A stretch of 7,239 nucleotides of DNA from CAZAGT01 sp964484515 (GCA_964484515.1 CAZAGT010000271.1:1-7239); one strand, 5' to 3'. Counted from the first letter of the stretch, positions 1-6,180 are shown. A program made the numbers and translations. The notes: generated by a model from the sequence alone, not told the origin.

Positions 1-1229
1 ACCTGCGATTGCCCCGCCTCGCGAGCCGGCTCGGCGGCGATCGCCGCGTCGATCGCCTCATCCGCATCTCTGCAACGGATAAAGGGCAAAACGGGCATGA
101 TCTGTTCGGTCCAAACCAGGGGATGAAGCTTGTCCGTTTCGAGAATCACAATCTGCGTCTCCGGCTTCACCGTAACACCAATGGACTGTAGGATCACATT
201 CGGCGATTTTCCAATGTAATCCATATTGATGACGCCCGGCTCACCAGGCCCCTTCACCTCTTTGAAAATATGCTTGAGCAGCTCATCCCCCTCTGCTGCA
301 GAGATCTCATGCGCGCCGCGGCGTTTCAGGAGTTCCTTGAGTTGCTCCGCCACGGATTCCACGACAAAGATTTCTTTTTCACTTGCACAGGCCACGCAAT
401 TGGAGAAGGCCGCACCCTCCAGGATCGAGCTCGCGGCCCGCTCGAGATCGGCCGTCTCGTCGACGACGACCGGCGGATTTCCAGGACCGCCTGCGATCAC
501 CCTTTTCCCGGTCTTTGTGGCGAAGTCGACCACGCCGTGGCCCCCCGTCACAGCGATTAGTTTGATCTTCGGGTGGGTCATGAGCTGCTGCGCCGACGGG
601 ACCGTCGGCTCCTCGAGGCAGCAGATGCAATTGGCCGGGCCGCCCGCATCCACGATGGCCCGATTGAGATCCCGGATTACCCGCGCCGATACCAGCTTCG
701 TCTTGGGGTGCGGGTTGTTGACGATCGTGTTGCCGCCGGCCATCATCATAATGGCATTGAAAATTATGGTGGGGGCGCCGTTCGTGACCGGGTTGATCGA
801 GGCGATGACACCCACCGGAATCCTTTCGATGACGGTCACACCCTTGTCGCCACTAAAGACCTCCGGAGCGAGATCCTCCATCCCCATGACCCGGCAGGCG
901 GCCTGGTTCTTCCTCTCATTGTCCTCCAGTTTGCCCAGACCCGTTTCCTCATACTCCATGCGGGCATACTCCTCGGCATGGGTCAAGGATACATCCCTTA
1001 TGGCCTGTATGATGTCTTGACGGACGGCGAGGGGCAGGGCGACGAAAGTCCGCTGGGCCTCAGCCGTCGCCTGGATGCAAGCCTCGAGGTCCTGAAAGAC
1101 CCCGTCGTTTACGGCAGCAGGCCGGGAGGCGGGAGGGGGAGCCGACGCGGCAGTCTCCGTGCTCGCCTTTTGAAGCTTGTCGAGGACGATCTCAATAATT
1201 TGCTCGACCTGCCGTTCATCCAGCACCAT
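1..1229 (-). CDS. CoA-acylating aldehyde dehydrogenase, PduP/EutE family (3' end cut off by window edge)
   Basis: By family, this enzyme oxidises an aldehyde to acyl-CoA with NAD+ and CoA inside a bacterial microcompartment. The start is ATG at 1227-1229, with AGGAG at 1239-1243 nine bases upstream. About 409 codons are present and the frame is still open at base 1; relatives have about 460 residues, so roughly 50 are missing. Residues 2-22 form an amphipathic helix (VLDERQVEQIIEIVLDKLQK), followed by an Ala/Pro/Ser linker to about residue 41. This is the usual encapsulation-peptide arrangement. The dehydrogenase body follows, with TGG at 228-230, GGPGNPPVVVDE at 247-258 and the catalytic Cys at 281 in ACASEKE. 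A second Cys at 278 makes a CxxC at the active site, which is unusual. The gene lies 44 bases downstream of the regulator with no clear terminator between, so it is probably in the same operon. The aldehyde substrate cannot be read from the sequence. Confidence 0.94.
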   Translation of the reverse strand, partial: MVLDERQVEQIIEIVLDKLQKASTETAASAPPPASRPAAVNDGVFQDLEACIQATAEAQRTFVALPLAVRQDIIQAIRDVSLTHAEEYARMEYEETGLGKLEDNERKNQAACRVMGMEDLAPEVFSGDKGVTVIERIPVGVIASINPVTNGAPTIIFNAIMMMAGGNTIVNNPHPKTKLVSARVIRDLNRAIVDAGGPANCICCLEEPTVPSAQQLMTHPKIKLIAVTGGHGVVDFATKTGKRVIAGGPGNPPVVVDETADLERAASSILEGAAFSNCVACASEKEIFVVESVAEQLKELLKRRGAHEISAAEGDELLKHIFKEVKGPGEPGVINMDYIGKSPNVILQSIGVTVKPETQIVILETDKLHPLVWTEQIMPVLPFIRCRDADEAIDAAIAAEPAREAGQSQ

Positions 1230-1273
1230 CTAAATACGCTCCTGTTCGACTGAATTCGTCTTTCGGACCCCTT

Positions 1274-2203
1274 CTAGCTCGGGGGACAGAAGGACGTGAG
1301 ATAGGAATCCGCGGCCCTTGAATCCTCCGGGCCGGCTCCGTCCTCCGTAAAGAACTCATCACCGATCCTTACGCCGCTATCAAATCGTGAGAGACACTTG
1401 GTGGACTTGGGCAGGTCCAGATAGGTCACCTCGTGCACCAGGGCCGCAAGGTAGGCCATGACGTGGGCAAAGGGATCGACGAACGATACGGCCTCGAGAT
1501 CAATGATGACATACTGATCCGAGCGGCTGACGATAGGGGATTTGGGGGTGTCGCTCATCCCGATGACCTTCACGTGATGCTCTTTGGCATACTCCATAAG
1601 CTCGATCGTCTTACGGGGGTAGCGCGGAAAGGCGACGACAAACATCACGCCCGATTTATCGTTTTGGGCGATGAGGTCCCGCAATTCCCAAGTCAAGGTC
1701 GTATCGACGATGACGTTCGTGCGCACTTTCTTGAGGAGGTAACCAAAATAGTAGGCCAAGGCGGCCGAGGCCCTGTAGCCCACGATGTAGACGGTATCCG
1801 CCTTGAAGAGGGCCCTCGCGATACGTTTGAGATCCTTTTCAGACACTGCATTCATCATGCGTTCAAGATTGCTGATGGCATTGCGGCAGTATCTCTCGAT
1901 GGTCGTGAGTTGATTCGGTTGCCGGCTGGTCTTGAGGAGTCTTTCAACAGCGGTCAGCTCGATGTGCAGCAGCCCCTTCATGTACTGCACGAATTCCATG
2001 TAGCCGGAGAACCCCAGATCGACGGTGAACCTGATGATGGTGGGCTCACTGACCTGGCACTCCTGAGCGATCTCCTTAGCCGTCATCATGAAGATCCTTT
2101 TGTGGTCCTTGATGATGAAATCTGCAACGCGCCTCTTTTTGGGAGAGAGGGTCGGGTAGACTTTGACGATCTTATCGAAAAGGTCTCTCCTAGCCGATTC
2201 CAT
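1274..2203 (-). CDS. MurR/RpiR-family transcriptional regulator (HTH + SIS domains)
   Basis: This is a 309-residue DNA-binding regulator. The N-terminal RpiR-type helix-turn-helix spans about residues 5-80, with the core TAKEIAQECQVSEPTIIRF at 41-59 and the family signature LGFSGYMEF at 63-71. A SIS domain (about 123-262) starts with ADTVYIVGYRASA. SIS domains in this family usually bind phosphosugars, though in some members they sense other phosphorylated or acidic metabolites. A tail of about 45 residues (265-309) follows the SIS domain; it is partly acidic, contains two Cys (270, 306), and I do not recognise it. The ATG at 2201-2203 lies 3 bases after the stop of the upstream shell gene, so the two are almost certainly translationally coupled. 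The likely job is to sense a pathway metabolite and control the two units through the repeats at 2902-2934 and 7101-7133. That role is inferred from position and operator shape. Confidence 0.95.
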   Translation of the reverse strand: MESARRDLFDKIVKVYPTLSPKKRRVADFIIKDHKRIFMMTAKEIAQECQVSEPTIIRFTVDLGFSGYMEFVQYMKGLLHIELTAVERLLKTSRQPNQLTTIERYCRNAISNLERMMNAVSEKDLKRIARALFKADTVYIVGYRASAALAYYFGYLLKKVRTNVIVDTTLTWELRDLIAQNDKSGVMFVVAFPRYPRKTIELMEYAKEHHVKVIGMSDTPKSPIVSRSDQYVIIDLEAVSFVDPFAHVMAYLAALVHEVTYLDLPKSTKCLSRFDSGVRIGDEFFTEDGAGPEDSRAADSYLTSFCPPS

Positions 2204-2206
2204 CGG

Positions 2207-2824
2207 TCAATGCTCCCTTCCGTCCATCGCAATCAGAGATGATTCGGCGGCCTGCTTGCCGGCCTGGACGTCCGATGTATCACCTGCAAAATAGAGTCTT
2301 CCGGTGGCCCCGAAGACGGTCACATGGATGAGCTTTATGTTGGCGGCCTTTTCGGCCTCGTTGGCGGCATACCCGGCATAGCCCGCCGGAACGACCTCAA
2401 GGATGTAGAGGGTCTCGTCCTGAAGGGCCATGCTTGCATCGCGGAAGCGGTTGACGATCTGCGTCATGTGGGGATCAAGACGTTCAATGGTCTCCGAGGC
2501 CAAGATCTTGGGTCTAAGGCGATCCGACTCCTCCACACCGAGATAATCGAGGATGACATCCCCGGCCTCGCGCACGTCAGCCGGCGAATCCGCATGCACC
2601 TCCAGCATGCCGAAGGTCCGTTCCACCACCATGGCCCCGGGACGGACGTTCGCCTTTTTGAGGACGATATCCGTCAAGGAATTGATCTCGATGCCCGGTG
2701 CGATCTCCATAAAGAGGGCCGCCTGACCGGCCACCGGATAATAGCCACGTGCGGCGGTGCTGATGTACCCCACCAGCTGTTTTTGGAGCTGATCGATAAA
2801 TGCGAGCGCCCTAAGGTCGATCAT
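2207..2824 (-). CDS. BMC-T tandem-domain shell protein, CcmP/CsoS1D-like (second copy)
   Basis: This protein has two fused BMC domains (205 residues) and should form trimeric pseudohexamers in the shell. It resembles carboxysomal CcmP and CsoS1D, which stack in pairs and have a large gated pore. Landmarks are LRALAFIDQLQ at the N-terminus, PGIEINSLTDIVLK at 43-56, the gate pair Glu68-Arg69 in VERTFGMLEVH, YILEVVPAGYAGYAANEAEK in the second domain, and the ending DGREH. I chose ATG at 2822-2824: GAGAGG lies about ten bases upstream, and the homologous protein at 5563-6180 then aligns without gaps (both 205 residues). An in-frame TTG at 2858-2860 would add 12 residues with no family support. 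This is the first gene of unit B, with a 33-bp operator-like repeat about 78 bases upstream and the regulator gene coupled downstream. A larger gated pore could let in cofactors or bulky substrates. Confidence 0.96.
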   Translation of the reverse strand: MIDLRALAFIDQLQKQLVGYISTAARGYYPVAGQAALFMEIAPGIEINSLTDIVLKKANVRPGAMVVERTFGMLEVHADSPADVREAGDVILDYLGVEESDRLRPKILASETIERLDPHMTQIVNRFRDASMALQDETLYILEVVPAGYAGYAANEAEKAANIKLIHVTVFGATGRLYFAGDTSDVQAGKQAAESSLIAMDGREH

Positions 2825-2901
2825 GGCGGTAGAACCTCTCGGAACAAATTCGTGTCTCAAAGCTAGCTAGAGCATAATCCGTTGGGCCGTCACAGAATGC
2901 C

Positions 2902-2934
2902 CTCGTATGAAACTTCATGAAGGGAGGTCATTGA
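2902..2934 (-). promoter_or_regulatory. Operator/promoter-like 33-bp repeat, copy 1 (upstream of unit B)
   Basis: This block shares 31 of 33 bases with 7101-7133; the two mismatches are at 2922-2923. It contains the inverted repeat ATGAA-AC-TTCAT (2907-2918), which overlaps the perfect palindrome TTCATGAA (2914-2921). Such GAA/TTC-type palindromes suit a MurR/RpiR regulator, and one is encoded 0.7 kb downstream. Read on the minus strand, the block may also be a promoter: ATGACC (2926-2931) as a weak -35 and CATACG (2904-2909) as a weak -10, with a 16-base spacer that holds the operator. The sequence conservation is seen directly; the promoter and the choice of regulator are inferred. Confidence 0.7.
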
Positions 2935-2950
2935 TACCTTTCACCTTGTA

Positions 2951-2967
2951 CCTTCAGCCTATCCACC
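2951..2967 (+). repeat. Left arm of a short inverted repeat flanking the DAO-family gene
   Basis: CCTTCAGCCTATCCACC here is the reverse complement of 4355-4370 apart from one extra base. The ten bases at 2951-2960 match exactly. The two arms flank the DAO-family dehydrogenase gene. They sit in pyrimidine-rich low-complexity DNA (TTTCACCTTGTACC precedes this arm), so chance similarity or a dispersed intergenic repeat family is as likely as a mobile-element border. Confidence 0.4.
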
Positions 2968-3000
2968 TCCGTAATCGCCTTCATCCGCTGCCATTCAAGA

Positions 3001-3043
3001 TTCGATGTTGGACCTTCAGTGTTCGATGTCCATGTTTTCAGTG
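3001..3043. repeat. Two-copy imperfect tandem repeat, 21-22 bp unit
   Basis: Unit 1 (3001-3021) and unit 2 (3022-3043) both begin with TTCGATGT and end with TTCAGTG, with different 6-7 base centres. The repeat lies about 60 bases past the stop codon of the DAO-family gene and upstream of the unit B regulatory repeat. It looks like the degenerate TTCGATGT-type intergenic repeats found in some environmental bacteria. No function is evident. I saw no convincing hairpin-plus-T-run terminator between 2935 and 3104. Confidence 0.5.
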
Positions 3044-3104
3044 ACGCGCTCAGAGCTCCTCCCTTGCAGGAAGACGTTAGCCTTGCTCCTTCAGAGTCGC
3101 ACAC

Positions 3105-4310
3105 CTAAATACTCTTGAGCCATTCCCTCTTGTTGGGGCAGACGGCGGTAACAGTCGTGCAGGTGGCGTTACCCTGGCATGAACATTCACGATCACTGCC
3201 TCGGTAGAACCGGCCGTAGCAGAAGTCATGGATCGGCACCGAGACCTCACAGTCCATGATCAGATCTGAGATGATCCGCCCGATCACGGGGGCCAGGCCG
3301 AAACCATGTCCACTGAAGCCGGTCGCAAAGACAAAGCCCGGCACCTCCTCGACCAAGCCCAGGACGGGGATCCCGTCCGACATCTGAGCGATGAGGCCCG
3401 ACCACATCCGGATCACGTGAATGTCTCGCAGGACCGGGAAGAAATCGATCACCATGCGGGAGATGGCAGGCCCGATGAAATAGAAGAGCGGCTTTCCCTC
3501 GCGGTGAATGAATTGCTCGGTGCCTACAAAGCCGCCCCAGAAAAAGGGTCCATGAACCGTTTGTCTTCCGTAGAAGAGACCCTTAGCATGTCCAATCATG
3601 TGCCGAAAGAGGGGTGGATACGGCTCGGTGATCAAGGCCTCTGAAAATACCGGCCGCATGGGGATATCGAGACCGACCATGTTGGAGATCTGCCGACCCG
3701 CTACTCCGGCGGCATTGATCACCAGGTCAGTCTCAATGACGTCCTTGTCTGTAACCACCGCGGAAACTCTGCCCTTACGAACCCGAATGTCGCGGACTTC
3801 CTCATGGGTATGGTAGCGCGCACCAAGCTCCTTGGCCCTATTGAAAAAGGCATAGGTGACGAGCAAGGGGTTTACGTGACCGTCGGTCGGGCAGTAGCTC
3901 GCCCCGATCACCTTCTCGCCCACATAGGGGTTGATATCCAGGATCTGCTTCCGATCGAGCATCTCCAGGTCGAGTCCCACCTCCTTCTGGTTCTCGACCG
4001 ACCGGCGCATGGTCTCCACCTCTTCTTCCGTGGTGCAGAGGCGCAGATTCCCGTTCCGGACATACTCCACGTCCATTCCCAGCTCTTCATGGAGATGGCC
4101 GTATATCTGGATGCTTTTCATGGCCAAAGGCATCTCTTTGAGGTTCCGGGCCGACTGTCGGACACCGCCGCCATTGCTACCGGAGGCCTCGCCACCGATG
4201 TCGCCCTTTTCTATAACGACCGGCTTAAGGCCTTCCTTGGCGAGGTTGTAGGCGATGGCATTACCCATCACGCCACCACCCACGATCACAACATCTGCGC
4301 TAATGGCCAT
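3105..4310 (-). CDS. FAD-dependent amine/amino-acid dehydrogenase, DAO family (opine/hydroxyproline/sarcosine oxidase beta-subunit type)
   Basis: This is a 401-residue flavoenzyme that by family oxidises a C-N bond of an amino acid, N-methyl amine or opine, giving an imine that hydrolyses to an oxo product. The Rossmann FAD motif GGGVMG is at 11-16, Glu34 in VVIEKG should bind the FAD ribose, and GGEASGSNGGGVRQ (39-52) is typical of the family. The second FAD motif GHGFGLAPVIGRI lies near the C-terminus. The family usually ends soon after FYRG, but here about 28 extra residues follow (from SDRECSCQGN) with four of the tail's Cys in CSC, TC and VC. The start ATG at 4308-4310 has GGAG eleven bases upstream. 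The preceding gene encodes the BFD-type [2Fe-2S] partner expected for the dehydrogenase branch of this family, though 205 bases separate them. The substrate cannot be assigned. Sarcosine, hydroxyproline, D-amino acids or another amine all remain possible. Confidence 0.92.
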   Translation of the reverse strand: MAISADVVIVGGGVMGNAIAYNLAKEGLKPVVIEKGDIGGEASGSNGGGVRQSARNLKEMPLAMKSIQIYGHLHEELGMDVEYVRNGNLRLCTTEEEVETMRRSVENQKEVGLDLEMLDRKQILDINPYVGEKVIGASYCPTDGHVNPLLVTYAFFNRAKELGARYHTHEEVRDIRVRKGRVSAVVTDKDVIETDLVINAAGVAGRQISNMVGLDIPMRPVFSEALITEPYPPLFRHMIGHAKGLFYGRQTVHGPFFWGGFVGTEQFIHREGKPLFYFIGPAISRMVIDFFPVLRDIHVIRMWSGLIAQMSDGIPVLGLVEEVPGFVFATGFSGHGFGLAPVIGRIISDLIMDCEVSVPIHDFCYGRFYRGSDRECSCQGNATCTTVTAVCPNKREWLKSI

Positions 4311-4354
4311 CTTTGCTTCTGCTCCGTGTTTTGCTCCTTCAAAAGTAGGTGAAG

Positions 4355-4370
4355 GGTGGAAGGCTGAAGG
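4355..4370 (-). repeat. Right arm of a short inverted repeat flanking the DAO-family gene
   Basis: On the minus strand this reads CCTTCAGCCTTCCACC and pairs with 2951-2967. It lies in the 205-base gap (4311-4515) between the iron-sulfur gene and the dehydrogenase gene. I see no other clear feature in that gap: no operator repeat, no good terminator hairpin and no convincing small gene. Confidence 0.4.
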
Positions 4371-4515
4371 ACATCAATCCTCTCGCCATCCTTGCTTCCA
4401 AAATTATGACGCTTCGCTGCGACCGCTTGGTAAAGTTCGAGTGGGTTTGCATGCTCACATCGGTTTAGCGCAATCTGGCAAATCATCCACCTGCTCCGAG
4501 ATAGGGTATTGGCAC

Positions 4516-5145
4516 CTATCCCGTCGCGAAGGCCGCCAGGGGGAGCGGCCTCACGGGTGCTCGCGCCGTTGTGGATTCGATCTCGGTCACGCTGCACCCA
4601 AGCTCTTCAGCCAAGAGCTGGGTGACCAGACGTTGGCAGGTCTGGCCCTGGCAGAGGCCCATTCCGGCCCGAGTCACGCGCTTGATGCCATTGAGGGTCG
4701 ACATCCCGTTTCGGATAGCGGCCCTGATCTCGCCCTTGGTGATTTCCTCGCACCGGCATATGACCAAGTCGTCGTCATCCGCTGGGGTCGCGGCTCCCGC
4801 CGGCTGTATGGGAACGTCTCCTTCTCCCTTGACTTGTCGCAGGCGGGCAATGACCCGGTTGACAATCGCATCGACCTCTTCGGCGGAGACCGCTTCGGTC
4901 GCAGCGGCAGGGGCCGTCGCTGGCACGGCCTCCTGGGACCTGGGCCCTTCGGCCAGCGTTGCCTTCGACGAGATGCTTTCAGGGCGCGAAGATCCAGAGG
5001 GCACGTAGTTGATTTCCAGCTTGTTGTCCCTGATAAGGTCCAGGGCGACGGCCGAGATTCGGGCCCCTTCGGGGATTTCAATGGTCCCTTTCCCTTCTCT
5101 GATGACGTCCTCGACGTGTTTGGCAAATATGAAAACGGGTGCCAT
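4516..5145 (-). CDS. Three-part BMC-associated [2Fe-2S] protein: EutQ/EutT-like N-terminus, encapsulation-like helix, BFD-type domain
   Basis: This 209-residue protein probably carries electrons for the DAO-family dehydrogenase and helps bring it into the compartment. Residues 1-48 (including TIEIPEGARISAVALDLIRD) resemble the short N-terminal module of EutQ and EutT and the C-terminus of the flavoprotein in this window. After a Ser/Ala/Pro linker, residues 86-104 (VSAEEVDAIVNRVIARLRQ) look like an encapsulation peptide, followed by a second linker. The BFD-type domain (about 127-183) has Cys130 and Cys132 (CRC) plus Cys165 and Cys170 (CQGQTC), the four expected cluster ligands, in the family context KRVTRAGMGLCQGQTC. 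The end (ARAPVRPLPLAAFA) matches the tail that follows this domain in opine/proline-type dehydrogenases. The ATG at 5143-5145 has GGAG seven bases upstream. In those dehydrogenases the BFD domain is often part of a larger FAD subunit; here it stands alone, attached to BMC modules. Confidence 0.88.
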   Translation of the reverse strand: MAPVFIFAKHVEDVIREGKGTIEIPEGARISAVALDLIRDNKLEINYVPSGSSRPESISSKATLAEGPRSQEAVPATAPAAATEAVSAEEVDAIVNRVIARLRQVKGEGDVPIQPAGAATPADDDDLVICRCEEITKGEIRAAIRNGMSTLNGIKRVTRAGMGLCQGQTCQRLVTQLLAEELGCSVTEIESTTARAPVRPLPLAAFATG

Positions 5146-5185
5146 GTGTATCTCCAGAAGGTTGATTCCGTGAGTCTATGAGAAC

Positions 5186-5545
5186 CTAAGATTGCTTCTT
5201 CTTTCTTCGTGTCCCCGGCTTTCGGGTCGTTTTTCGGGATTTGGACGCAGGCGCTTTTCTAACCTTCTGCGGGCTATGATTGGGCAGTATCAAGTCGATC
5301 TCTTGGTGGGGCCTGGGAATGACATGGGCTGATACCAATTGACCGATCCTTTGACAGGCGGCCGCGCCCGCATCGGTCGCCGCCTTGACCGCCCCGACCT
5401 CTCCCGCCACCATCACGGTGATGAGGCCCGCCTTGACTTTCTGGCGCCCGAGAAACCTCACCTTGGCCGCCTTCACCATGGCGTCAGCTGCCTCGATGGC
5501 CGCCACCAGGCCGCGGGTTTCTATGAGCCCTAGCGCCTCTTCCAT
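5186..5545 (-). CDS. BMC-H hexameric shell protein, PduA/EutM type with basic C-terminal tail
   Basis: This is a single BMC domain (residues 1-90) that should form the main hexagonal tiles of the shell. It is close to PduA throughout: EALGLIETRGLVAAIEAADA at 3-22, GEVGAVKAATDAGAAA at 48-63 and HVIPRPHQEIDLILP at 74-88. The pore loop reads KVKAG (36-40) where PduA has KIGSG, so the Ser that lines the PduA pore is replaced by Ala and a Lys is added beside it. This would give a more basic, less polar pore. After the domain comes a tail of about 27 residues (93-119) with 13 Lys/Arg, much longer and more basic than in PduA. The ATG at 5543-5545 has GGGGGAGGG upstream, and the gap to the preceding BMC-T gene is 17 bases, so the two are in one operon. 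It is the only BMC-H in the window, and no pentamer (BMC-P) gene is seen. Confidence 0.97.
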   Translation of the reverse strand: MEEALGLIETRGLVAAIEAADAMVKAAKVRFLGRQKVKAGLITVMVAGEVGAVKAATDAGAAACQRIGQLVSAHVIPRPHQEIDLILPNHSPQKVRKAPASKSRKTTRKPGTRRKKKQS

Positions 5546-5562
5546 ATCGGCACCCTCCCCCT

Positions 5563-6180
5563 CTATTGCTCTCTACCTTTGAGGTTTGTCAGGGTTTCAA
5601 CGACCTTTTTGGCCGCAGCCTGGATCTCAGACTCGGAACCGGCCAGGTAGATACGTCCGGCGGCCCCAAAGAAGCGGATGTCCACCAGGCGGATATTGCA
5701 GTGTTTCTCGGCCTCATTGGCCGCGATCGACGAATAGGCGGCCGGGGTGACTTCGAGCAGATAGACGTCGTCATTGCCCAAGATCAGCATCCCGCGGCTA
5801 TTGCGGTTGATGATGACCGCCTGGTAGGGGTCCACTTTGTTGATGACGCTGGTCGCGAGGATCTTTGGCGCGAGCCGTTCCTCTTCTTTGAGGCCCAGTT
5901 CATCCAATATCATCTGCCCGGCATGGAGGACCTCTTCCTGGTCAAAGGAATGGATCTCCAGCATGCCGTAGCGCCTTTCCACGATCATCTCTCCGGGTCG
6001 CGAGTTGGTGATCTTCAAGGCGATATCCGTTAGACGGTTGATCTCGATCCCGGGGACGACTTCGACGAAGAGCGAGGCCATGCCTTCAACGGAAAGAAAT
6101 CCGCGACAGCGACACGCAAAGAGCGATGCGAATTGAGGTTGCAGCCGGTCGAGATGACAATAGGCGCGAAGTTCAGCCAT
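5563..6180 (-). CDS. BMC-T tandem-domain shell protein, CcmP/CsoS1D-like (first copy)
   Basis: This tandem BMC-domain protein (205 residues) should form double-stackable trimers with a gated pore. The sequence follows CcmP closely: ELRAYCHLDRLQ near the N-terminus, PGIEINRLTDIALK at 43-56, the gate pair Glu68-Arg69 in VERRYGMLEIH, YLLEVTPAAYSSIAANEAEK in the second domain, and the ending LKGREQ. ATG at 6178-6180 is chosen because AAGGAG lies eight bases upstream; the TTG one codon earlier is too close to it. Three Cys (8, 23, 25) cluster in the first domain, while the second copy at 2207-2824 has none at those positions. About half the positions are identical to that copy, and the two align without gaps, so they are paralogues. 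It lies 54 bases downstream of the flavoprotein gene and 17 bases upstream of the BMC-H gene. Confidence 0.96.
   Translation of the reverse strand: MAELRAYCHLDRLQPQFASLFACRCRGFLSVEGMASLFVEVVPGIEINRLTDIALKITNSRPGEMIVERRYGMLEIHSFDQEEVLHAGQMILDELGLKEEERLAPKILATSVINKVDPYQAVIINRNSRGMLILGNDDVYLLEVTPAAYSSIAANEAEKHCNIRLVDIRFFGAAGRIYLAGSESEIQAAAKKVVETLTNLKGREQ

Noticed and set aside
1..50. Possible frameshift near the left edge, because the aldehyde dehydrogenase lacks the usual H-T-A stretch after the AxxxE helix
   Set aside because: The other two frames do not restore the family sequence either, and too little sequence remains to decide; natural divergence is equally possible.
226..1253. Long plus-strand open frames (226-1020 and 573-1253) and a short minus-strand frame at 379-630
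   Set aside because: They overlap the aldehyde dehydrogenase in other frames, have no recognisable domain, and show the Arg/Pro/Ser-rich make-up typical of shadow frames in GC-rich DNA.
1433..2242. A 269-residue plus-strand open frame
   Set aside because: It is antisense to the RpiR-family gene, is rich in His/Asp/Arg and has no family likeness; the minus-strand protein is clearly real.
2825..2860. Upstream TTG start adding 12 residues to the second BMC-T protein
   Set aside because: The ATG at 2822-2824 has its own ribosome site and gives a gapless match to the paralogue; the extra residues look like translated leader, including the ribosome site itself.
4255..5181. A 308-residue plus-strand open frame, and a 103-residue minus-strand frame at 4286-4597
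   Set aside because: The plus-strand frame runs antisense through the [2Fe-2S] protein gene. The minus-strand frame overlaps the ends of two real genes. Neither has recognisable motifs.
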